Positions 32,114 through 44,513 of a DNA stretch of 64,000 nucleotides are shown in pieces (positions within the stretch are counted from its first letter, which is position 1; the number at the start of each line of letters is the position of its first letter). A program made the translations under genes and the position numbers. The notes beneath the pieces were generated by a model. The model was given only the letters and a program-made list of their open reading frames with translations, was not told where the DNA came from and searched no databases. Origin of the DNA: Chlorops oryzae (taxonomy: Eukaryota; Arthropoda; Insecta; Diptera; Chloropidae); contig CM035807.1 in the NCBI GenBank assembly GCA_020466095.1, positions 42,357,725 through 42,421,724 on the forward strand, read 5' to 3'.

Positions 32114-32626
32114 TGTTGTGAGGATTTTTCCGAAATCCCTCACTCGCCTATCGGACCGAATTTTCTAAAGGAAACGCTCTTTAGTTTTATAATTTATCAT
32201 TATTTATTTAACGATTATCTACAACTGTTAACTGCAACTTATGTTTAGCAACTGATTTCAACTGATTCTTAGTTTAGAATACAAAAGCTTATATACTAAT
32301 TATTCTATATATTTAAACCTAAGTCTGCGCTCTGCAGACGCTGATTTGTTCTTCGGGAACGGTGTCATGGGCCTGCTGACGCATGCTGATCTGTGCAGGT
32401 GTGCTTCCGGGTTTGTTGGTCGTTTTGTTCCCACGAACATTCGATTCTCATATTCGCATAATTCGCATGCTCGGCGATTCTGCGTAAGGTCACCTATGTT
32501 GTAAAGTTGCACTTGGCACGCTTGTATGAAGGTCCAAAATGCCAGCTTGCATTTTTGGCCGTCTGCCGTCGCTAGCGGTATTTCGTAAGCTACAAGATGA
32601 GCTGCTCTGCTGTTTGGCTCATAACA
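32114..32626 (-). repeat. 5' LTR of element A
   Basis: A 513-bp LTR equal to 15199-15711 except at three positions. It is followed by CCAT at 32627-32630, the target duplication. Confidence 0.95.
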
Positions 32627-33240
32627 CCATAACTTCAGCGTCTTTGCTTGGATTTTTGGTCGAGAACGGCTGAAATACTGTTTTCAGATGTGACGCGAAT
32701 GCAGCAGCCTTCTCAGCATTGGATTTAGCCCACTGCCCGTCCGGCCTTTTGATGGCAGGTATATGTATGGTAGGATCCTTGAACTTGCGAGTTGCCTTCC
32801 ATAGGGAGAAGTCGGTATTTACAAATGGTGTAAGATTAGAAAGGTTCTTTTCCATGCTTTCATTTTTTCTTTCAATAAGAGTTTCTTTAAGCTTCCTGGT
32901 CGCTGCATTCAAACGTATTTTATCCTCCGAATATCTTGTTATTTGCCATATACGGCGAAGTTTACGTTTCAGAATTATTAGACTTTTTATGCTGCGATCA
33001 AGGTGTTCTGTTTTATTATCTGTAACTTTCGGTGTTGATGTCCAAGCTGCGTTTTGTAAAATGCTGTTAAAATGTTCAACGGCATCCTCAACCTCCTGAA
33101 TAGTTTTGAGTGAAAAGTTGGCTGAGAGATTTTTGCTAACTATGCTGCGGAATAACTGCCAATCAGTGCTTTTGTTGTGCTTATTGTTTTTCTTCCATTT
33201 TTTGTGGTATCGTTTTCTCTGTGTACATTTTTGAAGCTAT
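32627..33240 (-). pseudogene. jockey-type non-LTR element, 5' remnant
   Basis: This continues the jockey copy cut by element A. It encodes the linker between endonuclease and RT, with STDWQLFRSIV, NSILQNAAWTSTPK and LIILKRKLRRIWQITRYSED, then SLWKATRKFKDPTIHIPAI. The endonuclease is absent, so the copy was 5'-truncated, a usual fate of jockey insertions. The exact left limit of the element near 33,200-33,240 is uncertain. Confidence 0.75.
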
Positions 33241-33529
33241 ATTCTCAATATATTTCAAAAAATAATTAAAGCGTTGAAATGATATTTCTATCATGGGTGT
33301 CTACAATATAATAACCAATTTGAAAACTGAGTTGAAAGAATAAAAACAGACAGTTACTATAATTATGAATCTATATTGAGATTGCAAAAGATTTAATAAA
33401 TTTTGCCTGCAATGGATCAAAATATCATGAACAATTTTAATAATTTTATCGATAAGAGCTTAGATTATTTGAAAAAATGGTTCGATTTAAGTATAGATAA
33501 TAGTGGTATTCATTGGTAACTGCTAATGC

Positions 33530-34575
33530 TAATGAGCACAACCGTACCCGTATGGAAAAAGAAAGCTAGCCCAGCAGATTGTTCAAATTATAAGCCGATT
33601 CGGCTCTTATCCCACACACTTAAAGTGTTTGAAATGGTACTAAGATAAACGAATTCGTGAAATATTCAGGTTAAAGATAAACCAAGCTGGGTTCGTTAAA
33701 CACTGTGGCACCACCGATGCAACTTATGCCGCTCGATTTTTAATAAAAAAACACAGGGAAAAACAAGTACCAATTCGTATGGCCTTCCTTGATTTAGAAA
33801 AGGCATTTGATCGCGTTCCTCATGATCTCATTTGGTATGCCTTGAGAAAACACGTAGTGCCGGAATAACTTATTATGTGGGTTAAACTTCTGTATGCAAA
33901 TCCCAAAAGTCGAGTACATTCTGCTGCCGGAATTTCATCTGAATTTTCAATATCTGCAGGCGTTCACCAAGGATCAGCTCTATCTCCTCTTTTGTTCATA
34001 TTAGTTATGGATTCAATTACCGATGACCTACAAATATCACCTCTCTGGACGTTATTATATGCAGGTGATGTTCTTCTTGCCTCAATCAAGAAAACTAACT
34101 TGCAGCAACAAGTACAAGACTGTCATGATAGATTGTTTATGTTTGGACTACGTTTGAATGTCGGGAAAACAGAATACATGACAACAGACAATTACGAAGC
34201 AGGGACCATCAATATAAATAACACTGACCTACCAAGGGCGGAAAAATTTAAATATCTTGGGTCGACACTTTCTGCTGACGGGACGACCACTCGCGAAGTT
34301 ACTGAAAGAGATAACGCCGATTGGCTTCAGTGGCGTTCAACGACTGGTGTTATGTGCTATAAAAAGATAAGCGACCGCTGAAAATTTCAAAATTTACCGC
34401 AATGTCATCAGACCAGTCGCGCTGGATGGACACAATAAAATGGGACCTAGAGGCTGTAGGACTTACCTCGGATGATGCAACCGACAGAACAAAATGGAGG
34501 AACTGGTCGAGTTTTTCGGACCCCGGGATAAACCGGTATAGTTAAACACGCAAGAAGAAGAAGAAGAAGAAGTGT
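33530..34575 (+). pseudogene. RTE-like non-LTR reverse transcriptase, with GAA tail
   Basis: The plus strand encodes an endonuclease-RT type of polymerase in broken frames. Segments are VWKKKASPADCSNYKPIRLL, MAFLDLEKAFDRVPHDLIWY, VHQGSALSPLLFILVMD and KYLGSTLSADG. The catalytic box reads YAGD where YADD is expected, so a metal-binding Asp is lost. A microsatellite tail (AAGAAGAAG, 34551-34573) closes the element. The 5' part is missing. The clade is likely RTE or a close relative, judged by motif style only. Confidence 0.75.
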
Positions 34576-35617
34576 AATAGCTCATAGCCTCATATTTTTG
34601 GACCCTCATAAGCCAACTGTCAAATTTTGTTTTAAAATAATTTTATGCGTTCTGCACTACGATTAGTACTACGTTTACGCCTAACTCTTAATCGCGATTT
34701 ACTGATCGCGAGTTAGCTTACCCATCGTTCATGCGGCAACTAACTCGCGATTTGTGTTGGAGCTAAATCATGATGTCAATACACGATTTATTTGCTAGCT
34801 CGCGAGTTATTTTTGGGATGTTGCCACCTAAATTAATCAATTTTGCAAATTTAAGAGTATGGTAGCGTTTAAGGCCTAGCATATTTAAATACGAATCGTC
34901 GTTTAAGCACAGATTTCCATTTTCACCATCCTAGTTGGCATCTCGTGCTTAAGTGTCCCATATCGGGCACTTAAATACAGTTTATGGACCTCTGTGAATT
35001 CCTAATCAAAATAGCTGATTGAAGACGACACTCTCTTTTTGAAGAACTACCCAGCAAACGTTAACCCTTACTAAATAAAACGAACAAAGGGTATCCATTT
35101 CAATTCAATTCGATTGAAAAATCAAAAACATTTATTTTATCAAGCATTCAAAATAAACATTTTTATGTAAGCCTACATAAGCCTATACAAACAACAAACA
35201 TTCAATGCGGCCGATTATTTTGGTTGGATTTGCTCACTTTTTGCAAATTTTTTAGGAAAATGTTTGAAAGTTTTATATAACTAGGACAACCAAATTACAT
35301 ATTTTTCTTATTTCGCAAAAAAGTAATATTTTATGACAAAAAATGGTATATGTTTTTCTTTGATTTCTTGCAAAGTCAAACAAAACTTTCGTAGCTTATG
35401 AAAACTATAAATTAATACCTGTTTAATAAAACCCTTAGACAGCCTGGGGGTAAAAGTCCCCCTATTTTCATTCCATTAAAATAAAACAAAATGCCACAGG
35501 AAGAAACTGCAAATCCGTCGAAGCTGCGTTTTTGTTTCGTTACTCCACAATTTAAAAAAGAAAATAGTACACAAACCTTCAGAGCCGTGTTTGAACCCCG
35601 TGCTCAACTTTTAATGA
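34576..35617. other. unassigned DNA with small palindromes
   Basis: No gene is recognised. GATCGCGAGTTAG at about 34697 and CTAACTCGCGAT at about 34740 form a hairpin. Another hairpin around GTGCTTAAGTG/GGGCACTTAAA lies near 34955. They could be MITE remnants, but no paired ends or duplications were found. Confidence 0.35.
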
Positions 35618-36335
35618 TTCCAAACTAGAGCTGGGCGCGTGACGTGAATTTTTCAGTGTCACGATGTGTCACTGCTACTCTTTGCGTGACGTGAAATTAA
35701 AATCACGTCACGCCTGTGAATGTGCGTGAGTTCAAATATCGTGATTTTCACCGTGAGTGAGTGAAAAATTACGCACGCACGGGCTACTCACGGAAAAACA
35801 TTAATTCATAAAACCAAAGTAGGCATTGAGTAGAAAATATCACCAAAGAAAAATTTTAAACTATTTGAGTTTGAAGCAAACTGATCTTAACGCAAAATGA
35901 ATGTACCGAACAGAAAAAAAATAATCGAAAATGATTTAAAAAAGCATCCATCAGATCCTTGGTATTCATTTTTCACTCCTCCGGAGCATAACAGTGAAGT
36001 TTGGACAGGATTTGAAGTAGTCAAATTCTAGGGCGCTTCGCACGATGCATTAAATGCAAGAAGATTTTGGCGTATTTACAGAAAAGTGGTACAGGAAGCT
36101 TATTGCGGCTTTCAAATGTCAGAAAATGCAAAAAAAAAGATGTAATTAACACGCAATTAAATTTTATTGCTAAAGATTTTGGAGCGCTTAGTGTTGCAGA
36201 AGGTAGGTATTCGCTAGAATAAATGCATACATTTTTCGCCAAACCTACCCAGGTGACGATGCACAATTTTTAATCATGCAAAATTTTAACTGCTTAAAAA
36301 TAAAGGACATTTAGATTAGTTTCACTTGGTTATGT

Positions 36336-37834
36336 TTGGCTACAAGCTTTTGGTACACCCAGTATATGTCGATAGGAATTAAAACTAAAATGATTTTTGC
36401 ATATAAAGGAGCTGGATTTCAAGAGCTAGCCCAAGCTCGCGTAAACGTTGGAGCCAAATATGGTCGGCAAAATGTGGATAGCTTATTGGCCAGCAGGCGA
36501 GCGCTAACTCGTACTTACATTCCGGAAAAATATGATGAAGTCAAAGTTGGAATGCAGATAGTCTTAAAAATCAATGATTTGGCGTTCACAACGGACATGT
36601 GGACAGATCAGTACAGAGAAGTTTTGTTACCGTAACAGTACATTATGGGGTTACCGAATTTATTTTACGAACAAATGTACTAGCGACCAAGGAATTTTTT
36701 CAAGGGAAGAAAGCAGGTTCTTATATCTACGAGGTCTTTAATGAAATTTTGGAAGACTTTGGAATTGAAGATAAAAAGAAAAACAGCTTCATTGTAACTG
36801 ATAATGGTGATAACGTTGTAGCAGCATTCAAAAACTATAAGCGTCTGTCCTGTGCTTGCCACAATTTAAATCTTGTGATGCATGATGCCCTCGAAAAAAA
36901 ATAAATTTCCTAAGTTAGGTATTTTGATTGAAGCCTCGAAAAAACTTGTTGCATATTTTAAGCATTCCGAGTTAAATAGCAAATTGTCGAAATCGCTTAA
37001 GCAATATGTGTCGACAAGATGGAACTCTGTATTCGTAATGCTTTCAAGTATTCTCGAAATGAAGGAAGAAATCATTCAAATTCTTCTTGAAAAGGGAGCG
37101 ATCTGTAAAATATCGTTACTAGATTTCAATTTACTGGGAAATATTGTTGAGTTTTTGGGTCTTTTCAAAACTTGTTTCGAAAAACTGAGTTCAGACATAT
37201 GTAGTTCCGACAATACACGAATACTCTTTGTGGTATGAAAAACCAATGAAACATTGCAAAGACGTTGCTTAGAATTCTGAAATAATGATTCAAACCTTCT
37301 ACAGTACATAATGTGGGTTTATTTTTGAACCCGCATTTTAAACAAATGCAATTTTGATACGAAACAATGCGAAACCATATAAATGAAAACGTAAAAGATA
37401 TGCTGATTGCAAACATTCACGTGCAAAACCAATTTCAAAAGGTTGCCGAAAAGGACACGAACTTTTTAGACGATAGTCCTTCAACAAGTAAAAAGGCAAA
37501 GAAGTGTGATATTTTTGAGGATTTCAAAGACAAATGTTTTGGTGTTGTTTTGAACGTTGCCAATAACGTTGATAATGAAATACAATATTATTTATCTGAA
37601 ATTGTTTATGAAACTTCCACCAATGTCTTAGATTTTTGGAAATGTGCAGTTGATTTACCCTTGTTAAGGAATCTATCAAGGAAAATCCTGAACACACCCG
37701 CCAGCTCTGCACCCAGTGAACGAGTATTTTCAGTGTCTGGTCGCATCTTAAAGAAACGAAGGACTAGTTCTTCACTCGAAATGATCTTAACGTCGAACAA
37801 ACTGTTGGTTCTTAAACAGATAATGTATAATTAG
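36336..37834 (+). pseudogene. hAT transposase, frameshifted
   Basis: Four overlapping frames give one transposase. DLAFTTDMWTDQYREV holds the first catalytic Asp region. SFIVTDNGDNVVAAFKNY and CACHNLNLVMHDAL follow, with the CxxH feature of hAT enzymes. Then YVSTRWNSVFVMLSSIL. The C-terminal dimerisation domain at 37600-37834 reads TPASSAPSERVFSVSGRILK. Frame changes near 36620, 36895 and 37240-37370 inactivate it. The pattern is typical of the hobo/Hermes-Activator superfamily. Confidence 0.85.
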
Positions 37835-38319
37835 AATTAAAAACTGTAATACAAACATGATATATTGTCATTTTAATAATATTTTTTGAGAGAGGTTTAA
37901 TTTTTTTCGAAACATAGGCAATTAAACAGGTGTACACACAAAATCTTATTGCATTGGATGCATCGTGCGAAGTTTTCGATAGCGCCCTCGAATTTGACTA
38001 CTTCAAATCCTGTCCCAAACATCATTTTTATGCTTCGGAGGAGTGAAAAATGAATACGAGGGTCCTTTTTTTAAATCATTTTCGATATATTTTTTCTGTT
38101 GGTACATTCATTTTGCTTAAACAGTTTGCTTGAAACTCAAATAGTTTAAAACTTTTTCTTTGGTGTTGTTATCTACTCAATGCCTTCTTTGGTTTAACGA
38201 ATTAATGTTTTTCCGTGGGTAGCCCGTGCGTGCGTAAATTTTCACTCACTCACGGTGAAAATCACGATATTTGAACTCACGCACATTCACGGACGTGACG
38301 TGATTGTGCGTGACTTCCC

Positions 38320-38785
38320 TGTAGTAAACAGTTGGGCAATTCTCTGAAAAGAGCTAGCACTTTTGCCAAAACTAGAAGAACCAGTGAAATTTTTGGATAA
38401 GCTTCCACCATATGTATACTAGTGATAATTGGAATAATCGTATCCGTTAATCAAAGTTGAACTACAAATCAATCGATAGTGATTGAATATAAATGTTTTT
38501 TCCCCTGTTGTGCTTACAGAAAAAGGAAAAAAAAATAAACGATTCTGGTACCTTTTTCCCGTAAACAGCACTAGTATTTAACTGGTGCAAATTTACCCAA
38601 TTTTACCCAAAAGAACTAGAATAGTTCTGGTGCATACTGCACTAGTGCTTTCCTGTACAGATGCTATACTGATTTTCTACAGAATTTTATATGGACAGGG
38701 GTATAGAAAAGAACTAGTACTGGTTTGCACTAGTAAAATACTAGTACAGCACTAGTTGAAAATTCTGGAGGGTTGTTATAAGAGC
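38320..38785. mobile_element. extra segment in hAT right arm, ACTAGT-rich
   Basis: This segment has no counterpart in the left arm of the hAT element and interrupts its right arm. It begins CCCTGTAGTAAAC and ends GGAGGG, a weak inverted tip. ACTAGT recurs at least six times in it, mostly within GCACTAGT or ACTAGTAC. It is probably a MITE of unknown family. Confidence 0.45.
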
Positions 38786-38836
38786 GTGCGTGAGCGTGCG
38801 TGAAAGATCACTCACGCGGCCAGCTCTATTACAAAC

Positions 38837-40787
38837 TCCTTACACTACGCCACAGGCACCTTATTCAACGTTAGAACTAAATAAGAACTTGAATTTTGAA
38901 TTATGTAGTATTTTTAAAATAAACAAAAAAAAATTTTTTTTTTGAATTCAATGACTTATTTTCTCGTCATATTTTCTTTTTGTTTTTTTTGTCATATTTC
39001 TGATTGCCCTATATATAAAAGATACATTTACTCGTATGCTTGAAAAGAATTTAGACAGCTTTTTCAAAACAAATGATAAAACGTTAGCACCTTTGTAAAA
39101 AGTTTATAGAAATGCTTGCTGGGTACTGTTATGGACATTTTTCATTTATTTATTTTGGTTGTAACCAGCTGATAGAGACGGTGTTGCACTAAAACTAAAA
39201 GGTGCTGCCATACTTCCGCGTTATCGAATTTTGGATTTGGTGAAATAGGATGCAAATGAAATGCGTAATCAAATGCCAATGGGTGATTCAAATTAAATGC
39301 CTTCGGTGAAATTGGCTCTTAGTCCGTTCGTTCGCTGAAATCAAATTGACGTACCTATTCTATTTGAAGAAAATGAAAGGTTACAATAAAAAAGAACCGA
39401 AAAAAGAAATAAAAGGTATGGAGTATTAAAGCTGCCATGCATATACAGATTTTTTTGTATGGCAACTAAGTACGTCTTAAATCGTAATTTTATACATTTC
39501 GCATAAATGGGTACTTATTTAAATCGTGATTTATTTGAATCATGATTTTCTGCCGCAAATCGTAGTCTAGATAGCGCAAAGCGAGCGCATAAACTCATTG
39601 ACTCGTCCCTTCAGTAATTCTGAGGTCAATTTCCACAAAGTCACTGGACCTAACGTGCCTAGTTTAAATGACGACAGTTTTTTGTATGAAATGAGACTGC
39701 AGCGGGACTAGATACTTTTTAACCAGACAATGTCTAGTTAAAAAGAGATCTATGAAGCTGAGTTTGAAAATATTTTTTTGCTTTGTGCTTACGAAGTTTT
39801 TTTTTTTCAATTACTGTTTTTTTATATTTATGTCTTAATTTATTTTTTAATAATTTTTATTGTTTTCATCCATATCTTAATTTTGAGCTCTTTTTTTAAT
39901 TATTTAAAAAATATAAGTTAAATTGGTAACTTATTTTTCAAGTAAAAAATTTTTTGAGTGCGAACTGCTTGTTTCACGAAAATCTGAGCAACCATAAACT
40001 CAAGTTAGCATATTGAACACGAACACATAGCGAGCCAGAGATCACCGGTTCGAGGCTCGGCCGAAGCAAAAGTATTAAAAAAGACAAGGAGCCAAAAGAA
40101 GAAAAACAAATATGAAAATATAAAATTAAAAAAACAAAATTAAAAATTTAATTTAAAAATGCAAAATAATAATAAAATTTAATTTTTTCATTTTTGACCC
40201 AAAATCGACCCAACTGCGTATACTCCTGGTCTAGTCCATATGGGAAAAAAGTGTGACTAGTTATTTTCCAATGACAGCACAATGTTAAATGTGTCAGTTC
40301 GTCCCATGCAAAAGTAAATTAAGTGGGACCAGTCATAGTGACTTTTGGTCTACTCCGAGGAGTAGTCTCCGGAGTAGTCTCATTTACTGCAGGGGTTGTT
40401 TTGAGGTTTTTTAAAGATATTTAATAGATCCCTGCGCAAGGATGACACGCAAAATTGTAAAAAAAAATATTTATTAAAAAATTTTGTTTTCTTGCTCAAT
40501 TTTACCATTGCTTGGATTTTCCTCCAATTTCAGATTTGATCATCAGTTTCTCACAACTGTCCACGCAGGCTGCTGATGATGTGCGCTCATGCAACATGTG
40601 AGATAAAAGTATTCAACTGTCAGTTTTGCATGCTTTACGACATTACATGAATGCCATTTATATGATTTATATCTGTTTCTGCCACTTCAGCATTCACTGG
40701 AAGATTTTTTCCAGTGATGAACCAGAAGTGGAGGGATGAAAGAATTAGAACGTCTGTTTACAAAAAAAATAGACATTTATTTATCTA
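38837..40787. other. unassigned AT-rich DNA
   Basis: No gene is recognised. A perfect small palindrome lies at about 40350-40378 (CTACTCCGAGGAGTAG followed by CTCCGGAG). ATGAGACT occurs inverted at about 39690 and 40385 and may mark the ends of an old element, but the similarity is too short to be sure. Confidence 0.35.
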
Positions 40788-41905
40788 TCTATATATATAA
40801 AAATGGATGTTTGTATATTTGTGATCGATGGACGCCGAAACCGCTCGACCGATTTTTATGAAAATTGGTATGTATACTTGGTAGGTAGTGGCGAAGGTGT
40901 ATAGGTTTATTTAATACCACTAGATGAGGTAGTTCGCGAGTAATTGGGAAGTTTTAAACCACTTATGCTTAAGTTTTGAAATGGGTATCGTTGGAAAGCT
41001 GTTTACGAGTAGATATATGTAGGCTATAATTTTAAAAGAATGACTTTACCACAAACCGCGAAAATTGAAAATTTAAAAAATATTTAAAAAAGTTGATGTA
41101 CTGAGGTGAAAATGTTTGTTAAGACTTCCTTGATATAACTGGAATAGTGGCAAAAACTTGGATGGGTAGTACGCAGAGAAATTGGCAAATTTGAAACCAC
41201 TATCCTGAAATTGTGAAGTGGGTATCGTTTTAAAGCTGGTAATACGTAGTTATATGTATGTACGGTATAATTTTGAAAGAATGGCTGCTTTATTACGGTT
41301 ATAATCGGAACACGACCATGACCCGAAATTTTGCAAAGCTTTAATTTTCAATATTTGAAAGAGGGGTGAGAGAGGGAATAGAGAGGGAAAGGTGGAAAAA
41401 GGAAGAAGAGGGAGAAAAGGGAATAAAATAAGGAAAGGGGGGAAAGGGTAGAAAATGGGTGAAAAGACTTTTTGTAATTTTCTTATAGATGAGCGGCAGC
41501 TGCTGCGCCCACAAATAACGAGTTAAGTGGACCTTGCGTTTGAATGTGGGCAGAAGATTCAAATTCAAAAGGAACGAGATATCTATATTAGAACATTGAA
41601 ATAAAGTTTTATGAAAAAAAAAAAATCAAATTCAGTTTCTGTAACAAATTTTACTACTTAGGCAATTTGTTAGCAGGCATGCATGGCATTTCATGTTTCA
41701 AATAATAAAACATTCTTCAAATAGCCTGTTTCTTGAATAATTTCTTTAGTACAACTTGCTCATACGTAAGCATACTTCCATCATTGCATTTTTGAATTTT
41801 TTTTACAGCAGCAATTTCAACGGATAATTTAGAGATATAACCCTTAAATTTAAGTGTTCAATTCCCAACTAATAATAAACTTTTAGTGTTTCAACAAATT
41901 TTTAA

Positions 41906-42157
41906 ATGCCACCAAAAAAATCCAATATTGGTAGGTCTACCAGACATGCCCGACAACAGTCATTCTTTATAGCTGCTCATCCATTTAACGAGCTAAGTGC
42001 GCAAGAGGAATCTCAAAGAATAAGAGCCAGGACTTCAAGGCCTGCTGAAACATCCGAAGAGAATTCATCTCGAGTAGAAGACATGCGAGTTCGAGCATCT
42101 ACTTCAAGAACGAGAATTAGTCTCAATAAAGCTGCATTAAACTACGATGAAAATTAG
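41906..42157 (+). pseudogene. Helitron Rep N-terminal piece, copy 1
   Basis: The frame starts MPPKKSNIGRSTRHARQQSF, the usual basic beginning of insect RepHel proteins. A TAG ends it at 42157. The downstream sequence continues the protein (LCIHCSALKFEK, a Cys-rich part), so the stop is an inactivating mutation. The same stop is found in copy 2. Confidence 0.8.
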
Positions 42158-42264
42158 GATTACGGAATGCATCGCGATGTTATCATTGTTACTATGACTA
42201 ATTTGTGCATACATTGTAGCGCCCTCAAGTTTGAAAAAAGAAACGCCTGGAATGTGTTGCTCCA

Positions 42265-44504
42265 ATGGCAAAGTTAGTTTGCCACAACTCGCTGAGCCAC
42301 CAGAACCACTTTTTACTTATTTGGCTGGAATTACTAATGAGTCTAAACATTTCCTACAACTCATGTTTTCAAATGACATCGTTTGGAGCAACGAATATTG
42401 TGAGATTTGGTAATTTCATGCCCACATTTAAAGTTCAAGGACAAGTGTACCATCGCATTGGTTCTCTTCTTCCCGTACCCGAAGGAGATCCACAGTTCCT
42501 GCAAATTTATTTTGTGGATAATGTAGAGGAAGAGATTGATCGACGATGCACATTTAGTGTGGCCACAGATAGGCAAATTATTGCTGAAATGCGATTACTT
42601 TTGCACGAACACAACTGTTTAGTACGAGATTTCAAGTCCGCAATAGAGAATGTCGGAAGAGATGATTTCAAAATCATTATCAAGGCCGACAAAACGCCGT
42701 TGAATGAGCATGAAAGAAGATTTAATGCCCCAGCAGCCTCTGAAGTAGCAGCAGTAATCGTCGGAACAGAGATTACCCGACGAGATATTGTTATTTGCAG
42801 GCGCGATCAAAGGAAGCAACGTGTTTTTGAAACACACCGATCCTACGATGCACTTCAATATCCCACACTCTTTCCGCGAAGAGAAGACGGATATCATCTT
42901 CAGTTGTACCAAATTCACCCTGTTACAAAAGCTGTGACAACGAAAAGGGTCAGTTGTATGGATTTCTATGCATATCGCATCATGATTCGAGCCGAACAAC
43001 CTAATTTTATTCTGAGAAGTCGTCAACTTTTCAAACAATTCATCGTAGATATGTACGCTAAAGTTGAAAGTGAACGCCTGAATTATATCCGCTACAATCA
43101 ATCAAAGCTACGAGTTGAAAATTATATTCATTTGCGAGATGCAATTGCTAATGACAGAGCGATATCTAATATTGGCCAAATGGTTATACTTCCAGCTTCA
43201 TATGTTGGGAGTCCAAGACACATGCAAGAATATGCTCAAGATGCTTTGACATATGTTCGAAATTTTGGGCGCCCAGAACTTTTTATCACGTTCACATGCA
43301 ATCCATCTTTGAATGAAATCAAAGATCTACTTATGCCTGGCCAACACCCATCACATCGGCATGATCTCACAGCGAGAGTTTTTAAACAAAAATTAATACG
43401 TCTTATTGATCTTATTAATAAGAATCATATATACGGGAAACCGCGCTGCTGGATGTATTCCATTGAGTGGCAGAAAAGAGGTCTTCCACATGCCCATATC
43501 TTAATTTGGTTGGTTGACAAAATTGTTCCAACTCAAATAGACGACATCATTTCCTCAGAGTTGCCAGATCCAGAAAGAGATCCACAACTATTTGAAATAG
43601 TAAAAAAAAATATGATACACGGACCATGTGGATTAGACAACCCACATTCGCCATGTATGAAAGATGGAAAATGCACCAAAAGATATCCACGTAAGATGCT
43701 CAACGAAACACAAACTGGTAACGATGGTTATCCTCTGTACAGGCGACGAAAACCAGATGACTTAACAACAGTTAAAGTCAATAACGTTGATTTTAACGTA
43801 GACAACCAATGGATTGTTCCCTACTCTCCTATTCCTTCTAAGTCATTCAACGCACATATCAACGTAGAGCTCTGCAATTCAGTTAAATCTATAAAATACA
43901 TATGTAAATATGTCAATAAAGGGAGCGATATGGCAATTTTCCAAATTGCTAATCCTAACGAATCCGTAAATGAAGTCGAACAGTTTCAAATGGGGCGCTA
44001 CATAAGTAGTAATGAAGCTGTATGGCGAATTCTTGATTCCGACATTCATAAACGTTTTCCTGCTGTCATGCATCTCAGTGTTCACTTGGAAAATGGCCAA
44101 CGAGTATACTTCGTGGACGAGAATTCACCTCAGAGAGCTGAAGATCCACCAAACACAACATTGACCGCTTATTTCCAATTGTGTACAACTGATCAATTGC
44201 AAGAACGTTGCTATACCACGAAATACCACAGTATTACACGTGGAATCAATCGACGAAGACATTTTGTAGAAGAAAAAGAGGAGCACCTCATCTTTCAACA
44301 AATGGTGTGTTTTCAACAAATACATTGGGACGAGTATATACTGTTCATCCAAGTAATAGTGAATGCTACTTTTTGAGAATGCTACTTCACATGGTCAGAG
44401 GGCCAACTTCATTTGAAGCTATCAGAACCATCGTTATGCAAGTATGTCAAACATATAGAGAAGCATGTTTCAAACTTGGATTGCTTGAAAATGATCAACA
44501 TTAG
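42265..44504 (+). pseudogene. Helitron Rep (HUH endonuclease), copy 1
   Basis: This is the Rep part of RepHel, which nicks and joins DNA strands in rolling-circle transposition. Upstream conserved blocks include DALQYPTLFPRREDGYHL and GRPELFITFTCNPSLNEI. The HUH motif is KRGLPHAHILIWL near 43480-43515, and the two-tyrosine motif is KYICKYVNKGSD near 43890-43930. A one-base deletion near 44200 shifts the frame relative to copy 2. The C-terminal part then runs at 44208-44504 and ends at a TAG shared with copy 2. Confidence 0.9.
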
Positions 44505-44513
44505 GATCAGACA

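Larger units (their letters stand above)
15199..32626 (-). mobile_element. LTR retrotransposon A (gypsy group) carrying a PTP
   Basis: Two 513-bp LTRs bound a 17,428-bp unit. The 4-bp duplication CCAT lies at 15195-15198 and 32627-32630, inside a jockey RT gene that resumes on both sides. The order in transcription sense (minus strand) is 5' LTR, primer-binding site, coiled-coil and capsid Gag, CCHC knuckles, protease, RT, RNase H, integrase, PTP domain, AT-rich 3' UTR, polypurine tract, 3' LTR. Removing nested element B (6.8 kb) and the small MITEs leaves about 10 kb. No env is seen. Many frameshifts make this copy non-autonomous. Confidence 0.9.
35626..38828 (+). mobile_element. hAT element with long inverted termini
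   Basis: The ends are TAGAGCTGGGCGCGTGA and, inverted, TAGAGCTGGCCGCGTGA. The flanking 8-mers TTCCAAAC (35618-35625) and TTACAAAC (38829-38836) match at 7 of 8. The inverted repeats run for about 450 bp and include many GTGCGTGA/CACGCACG motifs, the usual form of hAT subterminal transposase sites. The left arm also carries a short frame starting MNVPNRKKIIE at 35896 that is mirrored in the right arm. A fragmentary transposase lies between. The right arm is lengthened by about 460 bp at 38320-38785. Confidence 0.85.

Noticed and set aside
15199..32626. Single giant 17-kb retroelement with two pol genes
   Set aside because: The inner pol set has its own LTRs and a CTGG target duplication, so it is a separate insertion.
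34690..34830. CGCGAGTTA hairpins as a possible MITE
   Set aside because: Short local palindromes only, with no consistent ends.
39685..40400. Possible MITE marked by inverted ATGAGACT blocks
   Set aside because: The inverted similarity is only about 10 bases and no target duplication is seen.
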